Shown here: positions 1 to 10,435 of the stretch, one piece after another | Position numbering within the stretch: the first letter of the stretch is position 1 | How the letters are laid out: each line of letters starts with the position of its first letter | NCBI GenBank assembly: GCA_023078555.1 | Contig: CM041196.1 | Span: forward strand, 10,620,985 to 10,684,984 | DNA: 64,000 bases | Direction of reading: 5' to 3' | From: Ulva prolifera | Taxonomy: Eukaryota > Chlorophyta > Ulvophyceae > Ulvales > Ulvaceae | Translations under genes and position numbers: made by a program | Notes under the pieces: generated by a model | Told to the model about the DNA's origin: nothing | The model's database searches: none | What the model saw: only the letters and a program-made list of their open reading frames with translations

Positions 1-1290
1 CAACATGGGCAAGGGTCGGCAACAGCTGCACTACTGTAGCGACGAAGCTACTATCCATGTTATGTTGTCAGTAGAATAAAATATAACTTTGACCCGCTAC
101 GTCTGGCTCGCGCCAAACATGGCCTCGCCAGCTACTTTCCACCATCAAATTATGAGCGTACCGATAACAGAGCCGCTCGAGGCTGGCGAGACATGCATCT
201 AGAAAGCAAATCACAATACAAATCTGCCCGCGTGTCGGCCAGGAGCGTGGCGCTTCGTGCGCTGCTCGCCAGATCTGCCCAAAGACAACTCCCCCCAGGC
301 ACACCTAATGGTGCATGACCCCCTCTTTTAACTTTGAGATGCTTGTCGTCGATCGATCTCTGCTTGGTAGTACAGTGGATTTCGCGGCTCTGTGGGGTTG
401 ATGCTGCGCTAAGTGCATCGCATAGTGCGTGTGTGTGCGAGCAGTGGTGAGAATGGCCACTTGAGTAGTGACCATTCTACCACATTGACGTCATCATGTG
501 CTCGGCCACCTCGACATCGGTCACCTGTCGCGGAACAAGTCGGTTCATAATCTCCCTGCTAGTCTCCTTGACGGAATTCGCCTGTAGATAGGAGAATGTC
601 GGCGTGCCGTCTAGCATGCTCTAGTGAATGCCCATATCGCAAGGTCTCGCGGCGTGAAGGGCGTTTGCTCGTCCGTGCCTCCTTGCATTCCAGTAAGATC
701 TTGCCAACCTTGACAAAATACATCAGTAGCTGTGTAAGAACATGGATGCACGCCACCGGGCCTCCGTTGCGGGGCTGCCCAGCGCCGAGCATGGCATGAC
801 TAGCGTGCCAGTCATTGCTTCGCTGGCCGGTCGCAAGCGCAGCTGTAAAGTCCTTGTTTTGGGTAAGCTCGTCAGTAGAGAAGGGCGCTTTATGGGCAAG
901 GCGCGCGTGGGCCCGAGGCCAACGCCGATCACTGCTGGAGCCCATCAGGTGTGATGGGACATTGCTGCAGCTGCAAGAAGACACAAAAGCAGCCTATGGC
1001 CGGGTGCTATCGTCATCCAAAGACATAGTGGTGACGACTTGTCTCTTGCTGTCGGGCTGGTTGCATGAGCAGAAGCTGTTAAAGACAAGCTGGGAAGGGC
1101 ATGGCGAGACACCAGCTAGATGCCAAGAGCCGCAGATGTGGAGGAAATTGATGGGCCAGAGTAAAGTGCGAATTCTCAAGACATCTGCCGCATCTGATTT
1201 GCTAACAGCTTTCGCATCGTACCAGCTTCCGGCCTGGGGGCTCGCTCCTCCCCAAGGCCCTCTGCACCTCTTGGTATCCACTGCCTCCAC
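1..1290. other. No confident gene; non-coding or decayed DNA
   Basis: I see only short overlapping frames on both strands, with no recognisable domain, repeat or promoter. A weakly protein-like stretch begins near 1293 and leads into the frames described next. Confidence 0.4.
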
Positions 1291-1537
1291 CTGTGCAGGT
1301 CTTGGTATCGGGCCATCTATGCGGCATTCATGCCCTCGGTGGCTCACCGGTCACTGCCGTGACGCGAGACAGCACGCCGGCCGTAACTGGCGCCGAGGTT
1401 ATTGCAGCCTCAGAGTCAGTGCAGCAGCCCGAAGGACATCAGTCCGGTGTCACGGTGGGTGAGAAGCGCATTGTACTGGACCCTCCGCCTCGCAACGGTG
1501 AGGTTTCTGACTGCATGCCGGAGACTACATTGCATTC

Positions 1538-2116
1538 ATGCAATCAGTGACCACATGCAGTCGCTGGACTGCACGGCGGTGCGATGGCTTGACCGGGCAA
1601 CATCAGTGTCACACTAAACTTTGCGTCTCGATTGACGTTCCGGATGCAGGTTACGTGGTTGGGAGTCCGCGCCACATCGTATGGGCGTGGGCTCACTTCC
1701 TCTCCGGTGTGTCACCCTTTGTCACGCACATGTGGGTTGACAAAGACGCCAAGAGGCGCAAGGCCGGAGGTAAACAAGATGGCCATGCTAGACCCAGCAA
1801 GAGGACATGCGTTCCAACCTCAAACGTGCCAACAGGTCTAAATGCGCTGGCAGCATATATGTTGTACGAACGGGGCCATTACACATCTCTCAGGTCCCGC
1901 CCGGAGGAAGAGCTGGAGCCCGATGAGGCAGTGGCCAAGGCGATAGGTGACAACTGCCGCCATATGCTAGCAGGGTGCCACGGCGTGCCCACTGCCCCGC
2001 TGCTCCAGCTCACATCCGGCGCTCCGGTGTTGCCCGATTTGCATACCTTCCACCCGCGCCTCATCCGAGCTCATGTGCGCTTCTTTGCAGTCCCTGTCGG
2101 CAGCGTCCACCCCTAA
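1538..2116 (+). CDS. Hypothetical protein, 192 codons, possibly one block of a larger broken gene
   Basis: I do not recognise this protein. The frame lies in a locally GC-rich block. Its middle part is basic (a KDAKRRK stretch near residue 68) and its later half is a mixed acidic and hydrophobic stretch that looks more protein-like than the neighbouring frames. A second long frame on the same strand starts 15 bases after the stop in another phase, so the two may be exons or a frameshifted pseudogene of one protein. No signal peptide, membrane segment or catalytic motif is visible. The first ATG of the frame is not supported by any other evidence. Confidence 0.3.
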   Translation: MQSVTTCSRWTARRCDGLTGQHQCHTKLCVSIDVPDAGYVVGSPRHIVWAWAHFLSGVSPFVTHMWVDKDAKRRKAGGKQDGHARPSKRTCVPTSNVPTGLNALAAYMLYERGHYTSLRSRPEEELEPDEAVAKAIGDNCRHMLAGCHGVPTAPLLQLTSGAPVLPDLHTFHPRLIRAHVRFFAVPVGSVHP

Positions 2117-2130
2117 CGTACTCCTGATGC

Positions 2131-2751
2131 ATGCTGATGTGCACGCGTACACCCCGAGCCGCGTGTATACACGGCCGTCTGATCATGAGGGTTCGCCGGT
2201 CTGACCTCCCCTACTTGCAAGACGAGCGGTTCCTTGGCGAGTTTGTGGCGGCAGTGTCCAACCTGGCTGCCTTTGTGGTGGCGTACGCTGCAGAGCACCC
2301 TCTACTAGGGCCGCCGGACGCGGAGCGTGAGCTCTCGAATGTACTCTGCCCCGCATTCCGTTGTGTGTGTATTTTCCATGCTGCCGTCGTCCCCCTTTAC
2401 CCCCGCTGTGTCTTCACTGGCGTCGACACGCAGGCTGACAGGGTCGCCAAGGCGCTGAGACAGTGCTTCTGGTCGGTCGATGCCTTCTACGGCCACCTCA
2501 TTGACGCCTGTGAAGGGACCCAGCGCGTGATTGGCAGGGTGGAAGACTTCCCACACTCCGGTGTCGAGATCTTCCTGCAAGGTTACAATCGCATGGTCTC
2601 CGTGGGCGCCACAGGCGACCCGTTGTTACCCCGACAGTGGCGGCACTTGGAGGCGGACGTACCAGCCCTCCATCCATGCCTCGAGGATCCTGTCTTCGCT
2701 GCCATTCTGGTGTGCGCAGTGAACCAGAGCTGTGCGAGACCCGCCTCATAA
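2131..2751 (+). CDS. Hypothetical protein, 206 codons
   Basis: I do not recognise this protein. Residues from about 20 onward look like a globular, alpha-helical domain (for example FLGEFVAAVSNLAAFVVAYA near residues 34-53) with several cysteines in the middle (around PAFRCVCIF). Base composition matches the preceding frame (1538-2116) and contrasts with the AT-richer DNA after 2760. It may be the downstream part of the same gene, separated by a frameshift or short intron. It could also be an unrecognised transposon protein. The function is unknown. Confidence 0.35.
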   Translation: MLMCTRTPRAACIHGRLIMRVRRSDLPYLQDERFLGEFVAAVSNLAAFVVAYAAEHPLLGPPDAERELSNVLCPAFRCVCIFHAAVVPLYPRCVFTGVDTQADRVAKALRQCFWSVDAFYGHLIDACEGTQRVIGRVEDFPHSGVEIFLQGYNRMVSVGATGDPLLPRQWRHLEADVPALHPCLEDPVFAAILVCAVNQSCARPAS

Positions 2752-2759
2752 TGTTGACG

Positions 2760-3379
2760 TGATATGTACTTGACCCTGCCCTGACTGTCTTGGCCTGCAA
2801 GTTGTCTGTGCGATTGTCCAGGTCACTTTGCGATGTTGAAACCATATGTGGACATATTGTATGCAGACCTGGCGTCAAAAGGGATCGGCGCTCTTGTCAA
2901 GAAGTTGACAGATTTGCTTGTGTGTTGTGAGATACATCTCACTAGGAGCATGCTTGCGCGGCACACCTATAGACACCTAAGGCTGCAGCGCAGACCATAA
3001 TATGTGTCCTCGTAACTTGGACTGGCGTCTGTACAACGCCACTTCTACATTATATACCACGTTAATTATTGTTATGCACATATGTGCACGCACTTTCTGT
3101 ACAGCGTCATGTACACTCGAATCACAATGATACGTGTATGCCAGACACCTTACTGGACGTGTCTACGAGTGCACCAACTCGGCCAGCTTACGCAGCCATG
3201 CTTAGTTGGCACTATATTATATCGGGTTATTCGGAACAGCGCATTAGCGGTCATGTCCTACCCAAGCTAGACTGGTATCTTACAGACCGGGTCGCATGCA
3301 AACCTCCCATGTTTATTTGCGAACTCACGCATGTTACGCGGCAGCCTTGGGGCTTCGCATGCATGCCCGCTGTTATCAG
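2760..3379. other. Intergenic DNA, nothing recognised
   Basis: AT-richer DNA after the hypothetical frames. A short LTR-like start (TGTTGTGAGA near 2923) is present but has no partner copy that I could confirm. No gene is supported. Confidence 0.3.
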
Positions 3380-3700
3380 GCACGGCACCCACATCGAACA
3401 CGAAATCAGTGTGCGATCAGCCTTCAGGCTCCGAAGGCCACATGTTCACTTTCTCCCGCAGTTACTCGGGATCTTGGGTCTGCGCGAGCCGGCGAGGCCA
3501 GCTCTGACAGGGGGATCGACTGGGCGCACACACCATCGGTATTTATACCGAGCGCTTGCTGGGACCAGGCACGTTTTACAGAGATCTGGTTGGGGCGCCA
3601 CCCATTCGTGCATCACATTGTATTAACTTCTTGCCTCTTTTCGCATCTGTCTGTTCTATTTCTGTCTGCCTGCACAGCCTTCGTGCTGCGGCGTTTAGCC
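3380..3700 (+). repeat. LTR-like dispersed repeat, copy A, with TATA-type motif
   Basis: This stretch aligns with 25140-25415 and 53780-54095. The shared signature is a TATTTATACC-type box (here around 3540) followed at once by a GCGCTTGCTG-like block. About 135 bases further on comes a second shared block resembling CTTCGTGCTGCGGCG (3679-3693). Similar spacing in all three copies (about 132-140 bases) argues for common descent. The TATA-like box and the position upstream of open frames suggest an LTR or a transposon promoter; that is inference, because neither repeat edge nor a target duplication could be defined. Confidence 0.5.
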
Positions 3701-4329
3701 CATTTTATTCAGCTGTCCTCGCGCAGCACCGCAGGTCCGTTCCGCCCCGGCGACTCAGAGACCTCTACATTGTGCACAAGTGCCCCCCTCACACTGTCTG
3801 GCATTGGGCGTTCCGGAGCTGGCGGTATCTCTGCGTAAACAAAACCGCCCGCCGTGAAGGCAGCAGTTCGACGGCCACGCACCACCTATCCCTCAGGCTT
3901 GCCTGTTTCCCCAAGATTACTAATTGGAACTATGCGGGGGCCTTGGCTCTTGCAAAGCAATCCATTGCTCGAGGCATGAAAGTAGCAAACTGTTACCAGT
4001 GCGCGCTGCCGGCATCTCCTTGTCTAGGCTGCCACCATAGTAGCTGCTGCCTGCTTGTACTGTGTCGGGTCCGGAGTCCTCACGTGTGTAAAAGTGTGTG
4101 TGTGGCCGTGGCCGTGGCCGTTTCGGCATGTGCAAAGATGTGGGATGACGTGGACCGCAGCCTCCACATCCTGGAGCTGCGGCTGGGGTCACCAAGTCAG
4201 TGCTCACATTTTCCATCTGCAGGTTCGAAGTCGGGGGGATTCCTGCTGGGGTGCTCGCCCTGCTTCTAGTTGGGGACCGTCAGCCGCCGGTCCTGTCAAC
4301 TGGCGATGCTCTAGTTGGGAAGAGTGCCA

Positions 4330-4553
4330 TGAAAAACGGCGCTAGCCGGCGGAGCAAGGGTGGTGCTGGCAGGAAACCTGGTGCAAGCGCGACTGACAAA
4401 CGGGCAGGCTCCAGAAAACAGGTGACGTTATTCCCCGTCCGCGCAGCACGTGCCGTTGGAAAAGCTGAGAGCGCTTCAGCTGCCGCGGCAGCGGCCCCCG
4501 CACACGCCACTCCGGATGCAGCGGCGGCTGTGCCGGGTGGCGGCGCGGCATAG
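4330..4553 (+). CDS. Small basic, alanine-rich hypothetical protein
   Basis: A 74-codon frame from the ATG at 4330 lies within a longer frame opening at 4200. The N-terminal half is rich in Lys, Arg, Gly and Ser. The C-terminal half is almost only Ala, Pro and Gly, ending GGGAA. Such composition is seen in nucleic-acid-binding tails and gag-like proteins, but also arises by chance in GC-rich DNA. It lies about 640 bases after LTR-like repeat copy A. No homology is recognised. Confidence 0.25.
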
Positions 4554-4576
4554 ATACCGGGGGAGCAGCGGCCGCC

Positions 4577-4630
4577 GCATATATACTGTATTGATGAACC
4601 TGCGCATATATACTGTATTGGTGAATATCT
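4577..4630 (+). repeat. Two tandem copies of a 27-bp AT-rich unit
   Basis: The unit starts GCATATATACTGTATTG at 4577 and again at 4604, with one base difference in the first 22. Both contain a TATATA core. No function is claimed. Confidence 0.7.
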
Positions 4631-4832
4631 GTCTAGTTTCCCGTTGGCGCTTGTTCTTGTGTAGTTATGAGAGTGGGAGCTAGCAAGCATTGGGATTGAG
4701 GTGCGCAAATGCATTCCACATGGTACACAAGTTTTATTGATACGCTGTGCTTCAGTGACAGAAACTCTCTTGTGGAAACCGAGAAATGTGAAGCTAATCA
4801 TTATAGTCCCCGGACCAATAAGAGTATGCGCC

Positions 4833-5130
4833 TATCACAATGCATGAGCCTACGGGCAGCAGTGGGGTGACAGGTGCTCCCATGCACGGATCGAACTGCG
4901 TATCGAGTGCAGTGGATCCCCGCCAGCACGATTGTCTCGGAGTAGTGGGGGAGATCCTACGAGGATTCTCCGCCGTAATCTTGATTTGCACATTATGATA
5001 TGTAACCAATGTTTCCACTGTGTCACGGTTCTAACACTCTCATTCAAGTATTCCAATGTTTATACCTCCGTGCGTAGTAGATCTAATGTACTAGCTTCCC
5101 TGACTTGATCATAGACTACGCGTTTGACCT
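4833..5130 (+). mobile_element. Degenerate solo LTR of the element-2 copia family
   Basis: The sequence begins TATCACAATGCATGAGCC, close to the element-2 LTR start TGTCACAATGCATGAGCC. It stays alignable through the GGTGACAGGTGC and GCACGGATC blocks, the AACCTTG-like and CACGGTTCTAACACTCTC-like blocks, and the region before the LTR end. It has many substitutions and small deletions relative to 18838-19195, so it is an old insertion. No internal element sequence follows, which indicates a solo LTR left by LTR-LTR recombination. The right edge is approximate. Confidence 0.75.
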
Positions 5131-6081
5131 AAGTAGAGGGGGTGTTATGAGAGCATTGTCAGGCCAATGATTCTACAGATATCCGCACTGGCATCCCCTT
5201 TAATAGGTGCGCGGTAACACAATCTAGTGGGTCGCACAATGATTCGCGTTGGCGAGAGAATCTGAGGCGTCCCACCTACCCACACGTAAGCCACAGTAGC
5301 TCCAGCAGGAAAGGTTTGCATGGACTCACAAACTCCATATTTCAACCTTACGCCCTAGGTTTCATCTCGAATGGTGGGAGGCTCCATGTAACCGTGCGGT
5401 CACTTGACTCGCGCTTGGTGTACATGTAGAGAAATAAAACTGGATGGCGTGCTTTAAGTCAGTGTGTACCTGAGAGGCGGTGCATCCATCGTTGCAAGGC
5501 ATTCATATGGACTTCATCATGTGAGCACATGTCACACGATGTGGTACGGCTCCACAACAGATCACCCGAGGATTTGTTCAAGTGCTACAAAGGGTACAAG
5601 AAAGATGTACATGGCGCCGATGTTCCAGATGCGTCCGGCAACAAACGAATTATCAAGTAGTCCTAGCTGAAGACACCTGCATGGCAAGTAGGATTCTCCA
5701 GATGTGGCACAGAAACCCTACAATACTCCAATGATGAAATCCGGGATCATGTTAAGTTGACGCTGCAGGTTGTGGCGGCCCTATCAGTTCTGAAAAATGG
5801 CACGGTCTTATCATGTAGCCTACAATGTTGCACTGCTCGTGTGCAAAGAGTCTCTACCATCCACCTCCTTGGTGTTTCAAATAGGTCTTGTCAAGCTGTA
5901 ATAAAGTATATTATGTAGGTCAACACATAACATATACATGCACAAACTCGACACAAGACGTGACGGTGCTTCACCTATAGACTGACAAAATATCACAGCA
6001 TGGTGTAGATGCGAGACTTGCAGCTTTAGATGCTCTAGGTGGCTTCTTCAATCGAGGCTGGTCATTTACAACTCCGCAACT
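5131..6081. other. Unassigned DNA
   Basis: Short frames only. A frame at 5464-5670 is the longest on the plus strand, but it lacks any recognisable motif. I see no RNA gene or repeat here. Confidence 0.3.
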
Positions 6082-6674
6082 GTGTCGGTGATCATCGGGA
6101 GGATACTCCGCGAATTGGCTATATTTGTGGAACTTCTTGAAGATGATACAGGACGGAACATGGTGAGTCTCACGGCGTCGTTCGATGCGACTCATAGCAA
6201 TTGCGACACAGATTTTGTTTCAAGATTTTTCACCCGTCACATTTACAGTGACGCTTTTCATTGTGAGAAGACCGACCACACCCATCGAGCACGATCCTAC
6301 AGTCAGAAAGCTGCAACGTCAAGCGACACAGCCGCTCACCCAACCATAACAATTCTGGTTGCAGCTTTGTCTGGATATGTGGGCTTCAATCTCTTGATCT
6401 TCATGTCGCTGACGATGGACATCAACATGGTACACACATCCTTAGACCAACCTTAACAATGTGAAGACCGCCATCAATGTGCAAACGTCCCTAAAGACCG
6501 ACATCTCATACTTGAAAGAGGGCATACTTGAGTTGACAAAAATACATGTCGAGGACTAGTTGTCCGTGGTCAATCAGCTAGATGTTTGGAAGCTGGCGGG
6601 ATATGGCCCCGGCGCGAGGACCGATGTGAGCACTAGAAATTATAAGAAGAGAGTCAAGGTTAAGAGTGTGTGAT
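6082..6674 (+). pseudogene. Hypothetical protein remnant with possible coiled-coil end
   Basis: A 124-codon frame (6082-6456) is followed in another phase by a protein-like stretch (about 6459-6674) containing VKTAINVQTSLKTD and LKEGILELTK, a pattern compatible with a helix or coiled coil. The second block carries one stop (TAG near 6557). Read together they look like a decayed protein with one frameshift. The hydrophobic run ILVAALSGYVGFNLLIFMSL near residues 91-110 of the first block could be a membrane segment. I do not recognise the family. Confidence 0.3.
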
Positions 6675-7880
6675 AGTCAATACCGGAACAGAGTGCATAT
6701 AAATAGGTACGCCCCATCCGACCAATAACCACTATGTAAGACCAAGCAAGCGCGCAATATAAATACTGATGTGAATGCGCCCAAGACTACCCCCTGCTGA
6801 GGCTGGCCACGCCAAGATGCCGCACAGAATGCGAGCAGTTCGATGATATCCCGATCATATGCGGGAATATCAGTAATTTGCGGTGTATAAGTGTATATAC
6901 ACGACTTTAAACGTTGAGTGCGAGGAGTTTGTGCTCAGTTGTGCCATACATGCCACAACATGAAGGTCCGTGATCTGAGAACCATTATATCTTCGTGACG
7001 GAATGTAATGGGCATGCCGGAACATATGAGTCTGGCACATTTGAGTACATCTTGTGTTCCACCTGGCTCAATCCGCCACGGTGTGTAACGCAAGGGCTTG
7101 GGCTTTGACCTGCCCATAGCCTGTGCACACTAGCGCATGCATTGCTAAGTTTGGCATGTGAGCATGTGGACTTGAGAAGTTCACAGAGCACGGCTTAGTC
7201 GCCAGGCACGCAAGCATTTATATAAGCACCTACTTTAAGCGCTTTAAGTTGTGTTCGTTTGCATAATTCTACTTTCAGATCGACACACTCAGCTATTAGC
7301 GCCATTGTGATTATGATTGAGGTAGTGCACTCGAAGCCACATCAAGCGTCAGCGCACGATGCTTTGTATGCTTGTACTTCGCGTGCACAATCTTCGGTCT
7401 TTAGATTTTGTAGACACGGAAATTAGTTGTTACATGATATGAATATTTTGAAATTAATGATCAATAATTATGTATAAATATGCACATCAGACGCAACTGC
7501 GGATAATGACATGTTTGCGCTAGAGTGAGGTGCCACCTCTCGACGGCCGAGCACATAGCTGCCGCTGCTACTGTCAAGAAAGCCCTGTGGCTATGCAATT
7601 TATTCGGAGATGTGATTGGCAAATTGGATTGCATCACTTTCTATGGCGACAAGTAGGGAGCAATCAGTGCTTCACCACTCGCACGCAGATCAGCGGACCA
7701 AGCACATCGATCATGCGCACCGCTTCGCCCAAGATGCGGATAAGGGGGAGGTAATGATAAACTACATTTAAACGGATTTGATGGTTGTTGATTGCCTTGG
7801 AAGTGTGTGCAGGCTCCGAAAGCATAATTAGCGTAGACGAGGCAATGTGTCTTTGTAGCTTGTAGACTACCACTTAAAAG
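6675..7880. other. Non-coding DNA, nothing recognised
   Basis: AT-rich DNA with short frames on both strands. I found no domain, RNA gene or clear repeat. Confidence 0.3.
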
Positions 7881-8301
7881 AACAGTTTGTGAGAACTGCC
7901 AATTCTCCATTGTGGCTTCATACATGTGGACTCGGAACATACATGATTCATGTCCCTCACACAAGGCGTGCGCATTTGACGAGTCGAACCAGGGTGAGCT
8001 CATATTGTATTTGCCATGGCACAAGGTGGTCGGCAACACATGGACACACCGGAACGTGCTAGGCCAGGGTTGCATTCTGGTACCCGGACTTGCAAGAGGT
8101 AGTTTGATCACGTTAATGATGGGTCCCTTGTCGTGTGAATTACGCGAGTGCTATAGCAACAAATCAAAGGGTTTGTCAAGGGCACCAACATTGGCTGAAG
8201 GCATCCAGACAAGGATATTTTACGCAGTGAATACACTCATGTGTGGTACGTGTCAATACGCGACCTTTCGAGGACATGACTTCTCTTGCCAAGGCAACTA
8301 G
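7881..8301 (+). repeat. Dispersed repeat copy (related to 63720-63835) containing a 129-codon frame
   Basis: The block TGCCAATTCTCCATTGTGGC and the following stretch (ACTCGGAACATACA, then a CACAAG and CGCATTT-like series) recur at about 63735-63835 with scattered substitutions. The repeat therefore has two copies in this window. An open frame (7912-8301) covers the first copy. Its product is not recognised and the frame is not preserved in the second copy. It is probably part of a decayed transposable element; the type is unknown. Confidence 0.45.
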
Positions 8302-10095
8302 TGTTGAGTGAATGATTTCACGATGAAGCGCATTCTTGAGTGTCTTTGTATTGTGCATGCACTTAGACCCAGCCCGATAACCTTGTACAAGTGTGCACCA
8401 ATGCCGATGAAGAGCCTACTCCAAGTTTTCGGCGCTATCACACATAGCACTCCGAAGAGGAGCGCATGTATACCACGCTTAGGCATCGTACACATCTATG
8501 CCTTATACATGGTAACCACACACATGCAACAACTGTCAAATGCTTGCGGCACGGATATTGAATCAAAGCAATAGTGCTGGCAGATGATAAGCTTAAGCAA
8601 CTCCGCACACACAATGTCAAGTGTATGTGTCGAAGGTGCATATGTCAAAGAGAACTAATTGTGCATTCATGAGCCAACGCGGCCACAAGGGTACCACACC
8701 GGGAAATTTACGATGTACATAGTCTTCATCTCAAATCGTCTCCAAATTTGCCATCCGGATTGAGGATTGCATATAACTAGGGCTGGTCAATACCAGTATG
8801 GGTATATGTACAGGTAGATAGTATTTGGGAATTATACGGGTATATTCAAAAAGTACGGTTTAACTAGAACATTCGGGTGTTCCGAAATGTACCGCTGACA
8901 GGTGTATTTGCGACCGCCCATATACCCAAATGTACCGCTACATCACCAATATACCTCTATATGGAATAGTTGACTCATCTGCAAGGTTGCGGACGTGCTC
9001 AAGCCTGGTTGCAGCATGCGCTGCTTGTTGTTTACGAGCTGTTCCACTTGTATTCTGTGATCTCATGCTCGCAGAGGGCTCTACCGAGGCCCCGAGCCGA
9101 ATATGGTTTAATAAGAAATTGTATCCGTCTTGGACACGGGCTCGCAAAGCATACCGCAAGGTCATGTCTCTCGCCACGCCCACCAGTGTATAGTCAATGG
9201 TGTATCTACAGGCTGTGGATGTCAATGATGCCAAATAGCCGTTCAAGCTCAAGTGTTATATCTCGGGTCATGTCCGAATCGTGTCAGCCCAGTAACGGGT
9301 CACTTTGAGATGCGGAGATACATAGACGGCTGCAACGAGCCTCGCACGTGTCACCGCGAATGCATCAACATTGTATACGTGTTGGTTGTCGGTTTGCGTT
9401 GAAACGGCGCATTTTCAGTCCCACATGTGGCTTTGAGCGGCTTGAGAATCTGTCGCACTCCCTTTCTGATGATATGGCAGCCAAGAATTGCTTGCAAGTT
9501 GCACCACCACCTACGTTGCCACGCCGCACATTTCATTTAAATACTGTTTTGAATGCCTCAGCGGGGGCGAGGGGCTTGGCGCGGCCCGCGTCGTGTTGAT
9601 TGGAGCGCAAAAATCACTGCATGCTCTGCCAGGTCCAAATGTATCGCGCATAACGGAGCCCGAGAGATCTTAGAACGGCCGCAACAACAAACGCTAGCAT
9701 AGTAGATTCATTTATATTACATCGGCGCTCTGTATTTCCGAGAAAGATACAGTCTACTGACAGCTGGCAACGCACACGCGGCGGCGGCACGCAGTGGTCA
9801 GTTGTGACTCAGCGGTCCCGCATGACATTTCACACGAACTACACACCGTAAACATTTGCGATGATATATCACTAATGATGTATTTTGTTGATCGACAACG
9901 TCGCCAGTCTCGTTTGTTTGCCGTGAAGGAGCCTGACCCGTCATTGGAAACATGGCTACATGCATGCAACATGCTTCGCGCACTGCGGTCATACATGACG
10001 CAAACCACGTCACATCCGCGGAAATTTAGCCCCTAAGGGGTGTCGTGATGGACACAACGCTGCCAGATATCGATTTGTCACAAGCAGTGGCTAGT
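8302..10095. other. Unassigned DNA with a small AT-rich inverted-repeat patch near 8785-8950
   Basis: No gene is supported. At about 8785-8950 the sequence has GGGTATATG on one side and CATATACCC on the other, and two nearby copies of AAATGTACCGCT (8886 and 8931), so it could be a decayed miniature transposon. The DNA from 9300 to 10095 shows short frames only. Confidence 0.3.
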
Positions 10096-10101
10096 GCTGA
10101 C
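10096..10101 (+). repeat. Left target-site duplication of copia element 1 (GCTGAC)
   Basis: GCTGAC directly precedes the 5' LTR start and recurs at 16214-16219 just after the 3' LTR end. Copia insertions usually duplicate 4-6 bp. Confidence 0.8.
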
Positions 10102-10218
10102 TGTCATAAATCAGTGTCTAGGTACACCTGCAATGCATGACGCGCAAGTCTGCGCATGGATATGATGGCCAAGGGCCCAACCCGTGTTATGGTAGGATAG
10201 TATGCATGAGCATACTTG
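10102..10218 (+). repeat. Truncated 5' LTR of element 1
   Basis: Starts TGTCATAAATCAGTG and matches the first 117 bases of the 3' LTR (from 15839) with four substitutions, then diverges abruptly after GAGCATACTTG. The following DNA aligns instead with the internal 5' region of element 3. Confidence 0.9.
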
Positions 10219-10244
10219 CGCGATGAGGTGGTTGTCATATGCTT

Positions 10245-10430
10245 GCGCGCGGCTACGGGCAACCGCACTGTCATCAGTGCGTAATCAATGACCAGATCAA
10301 CCGTCATTATGTCACAGGTTGTCACATGTTTGATTGTGAACTGAATGACGACGGTTCAGGATTGTGCGTCGTCAAAGCCTACGGGTTTGATCGACTTGAC
10401 CCTTAGCGAAAGCAGATTTGTTTCGCTGCA
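10245..10430 (+). pseudogene. Broken cysteine-rich upstream frame of the element 1/3 family
   Basis: This matches the C-terminal half of the intact 137-codon frame at 47599-48012. It keeps the CHQC motif (from 10269), the GCHMFDCELNDDG block and the final CFAAGRC. A TGG-to-TAG change near 10402 stops it where element 3 reads DPWRKQ, and its N-terminal part is lost with the 5' deletion. It lies upstream of gag in a different phase, so it is a separate frame and not the gag N-terminus. Confidence 0.6.
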
Positions 10431-10435
10431 GGTAG

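Noticed and set aside
815-1462. 215-codon plus-strand frame
   Set aside because: Overlaps several frames of similar length in other phases, has no motif, and its composition does not stand out.
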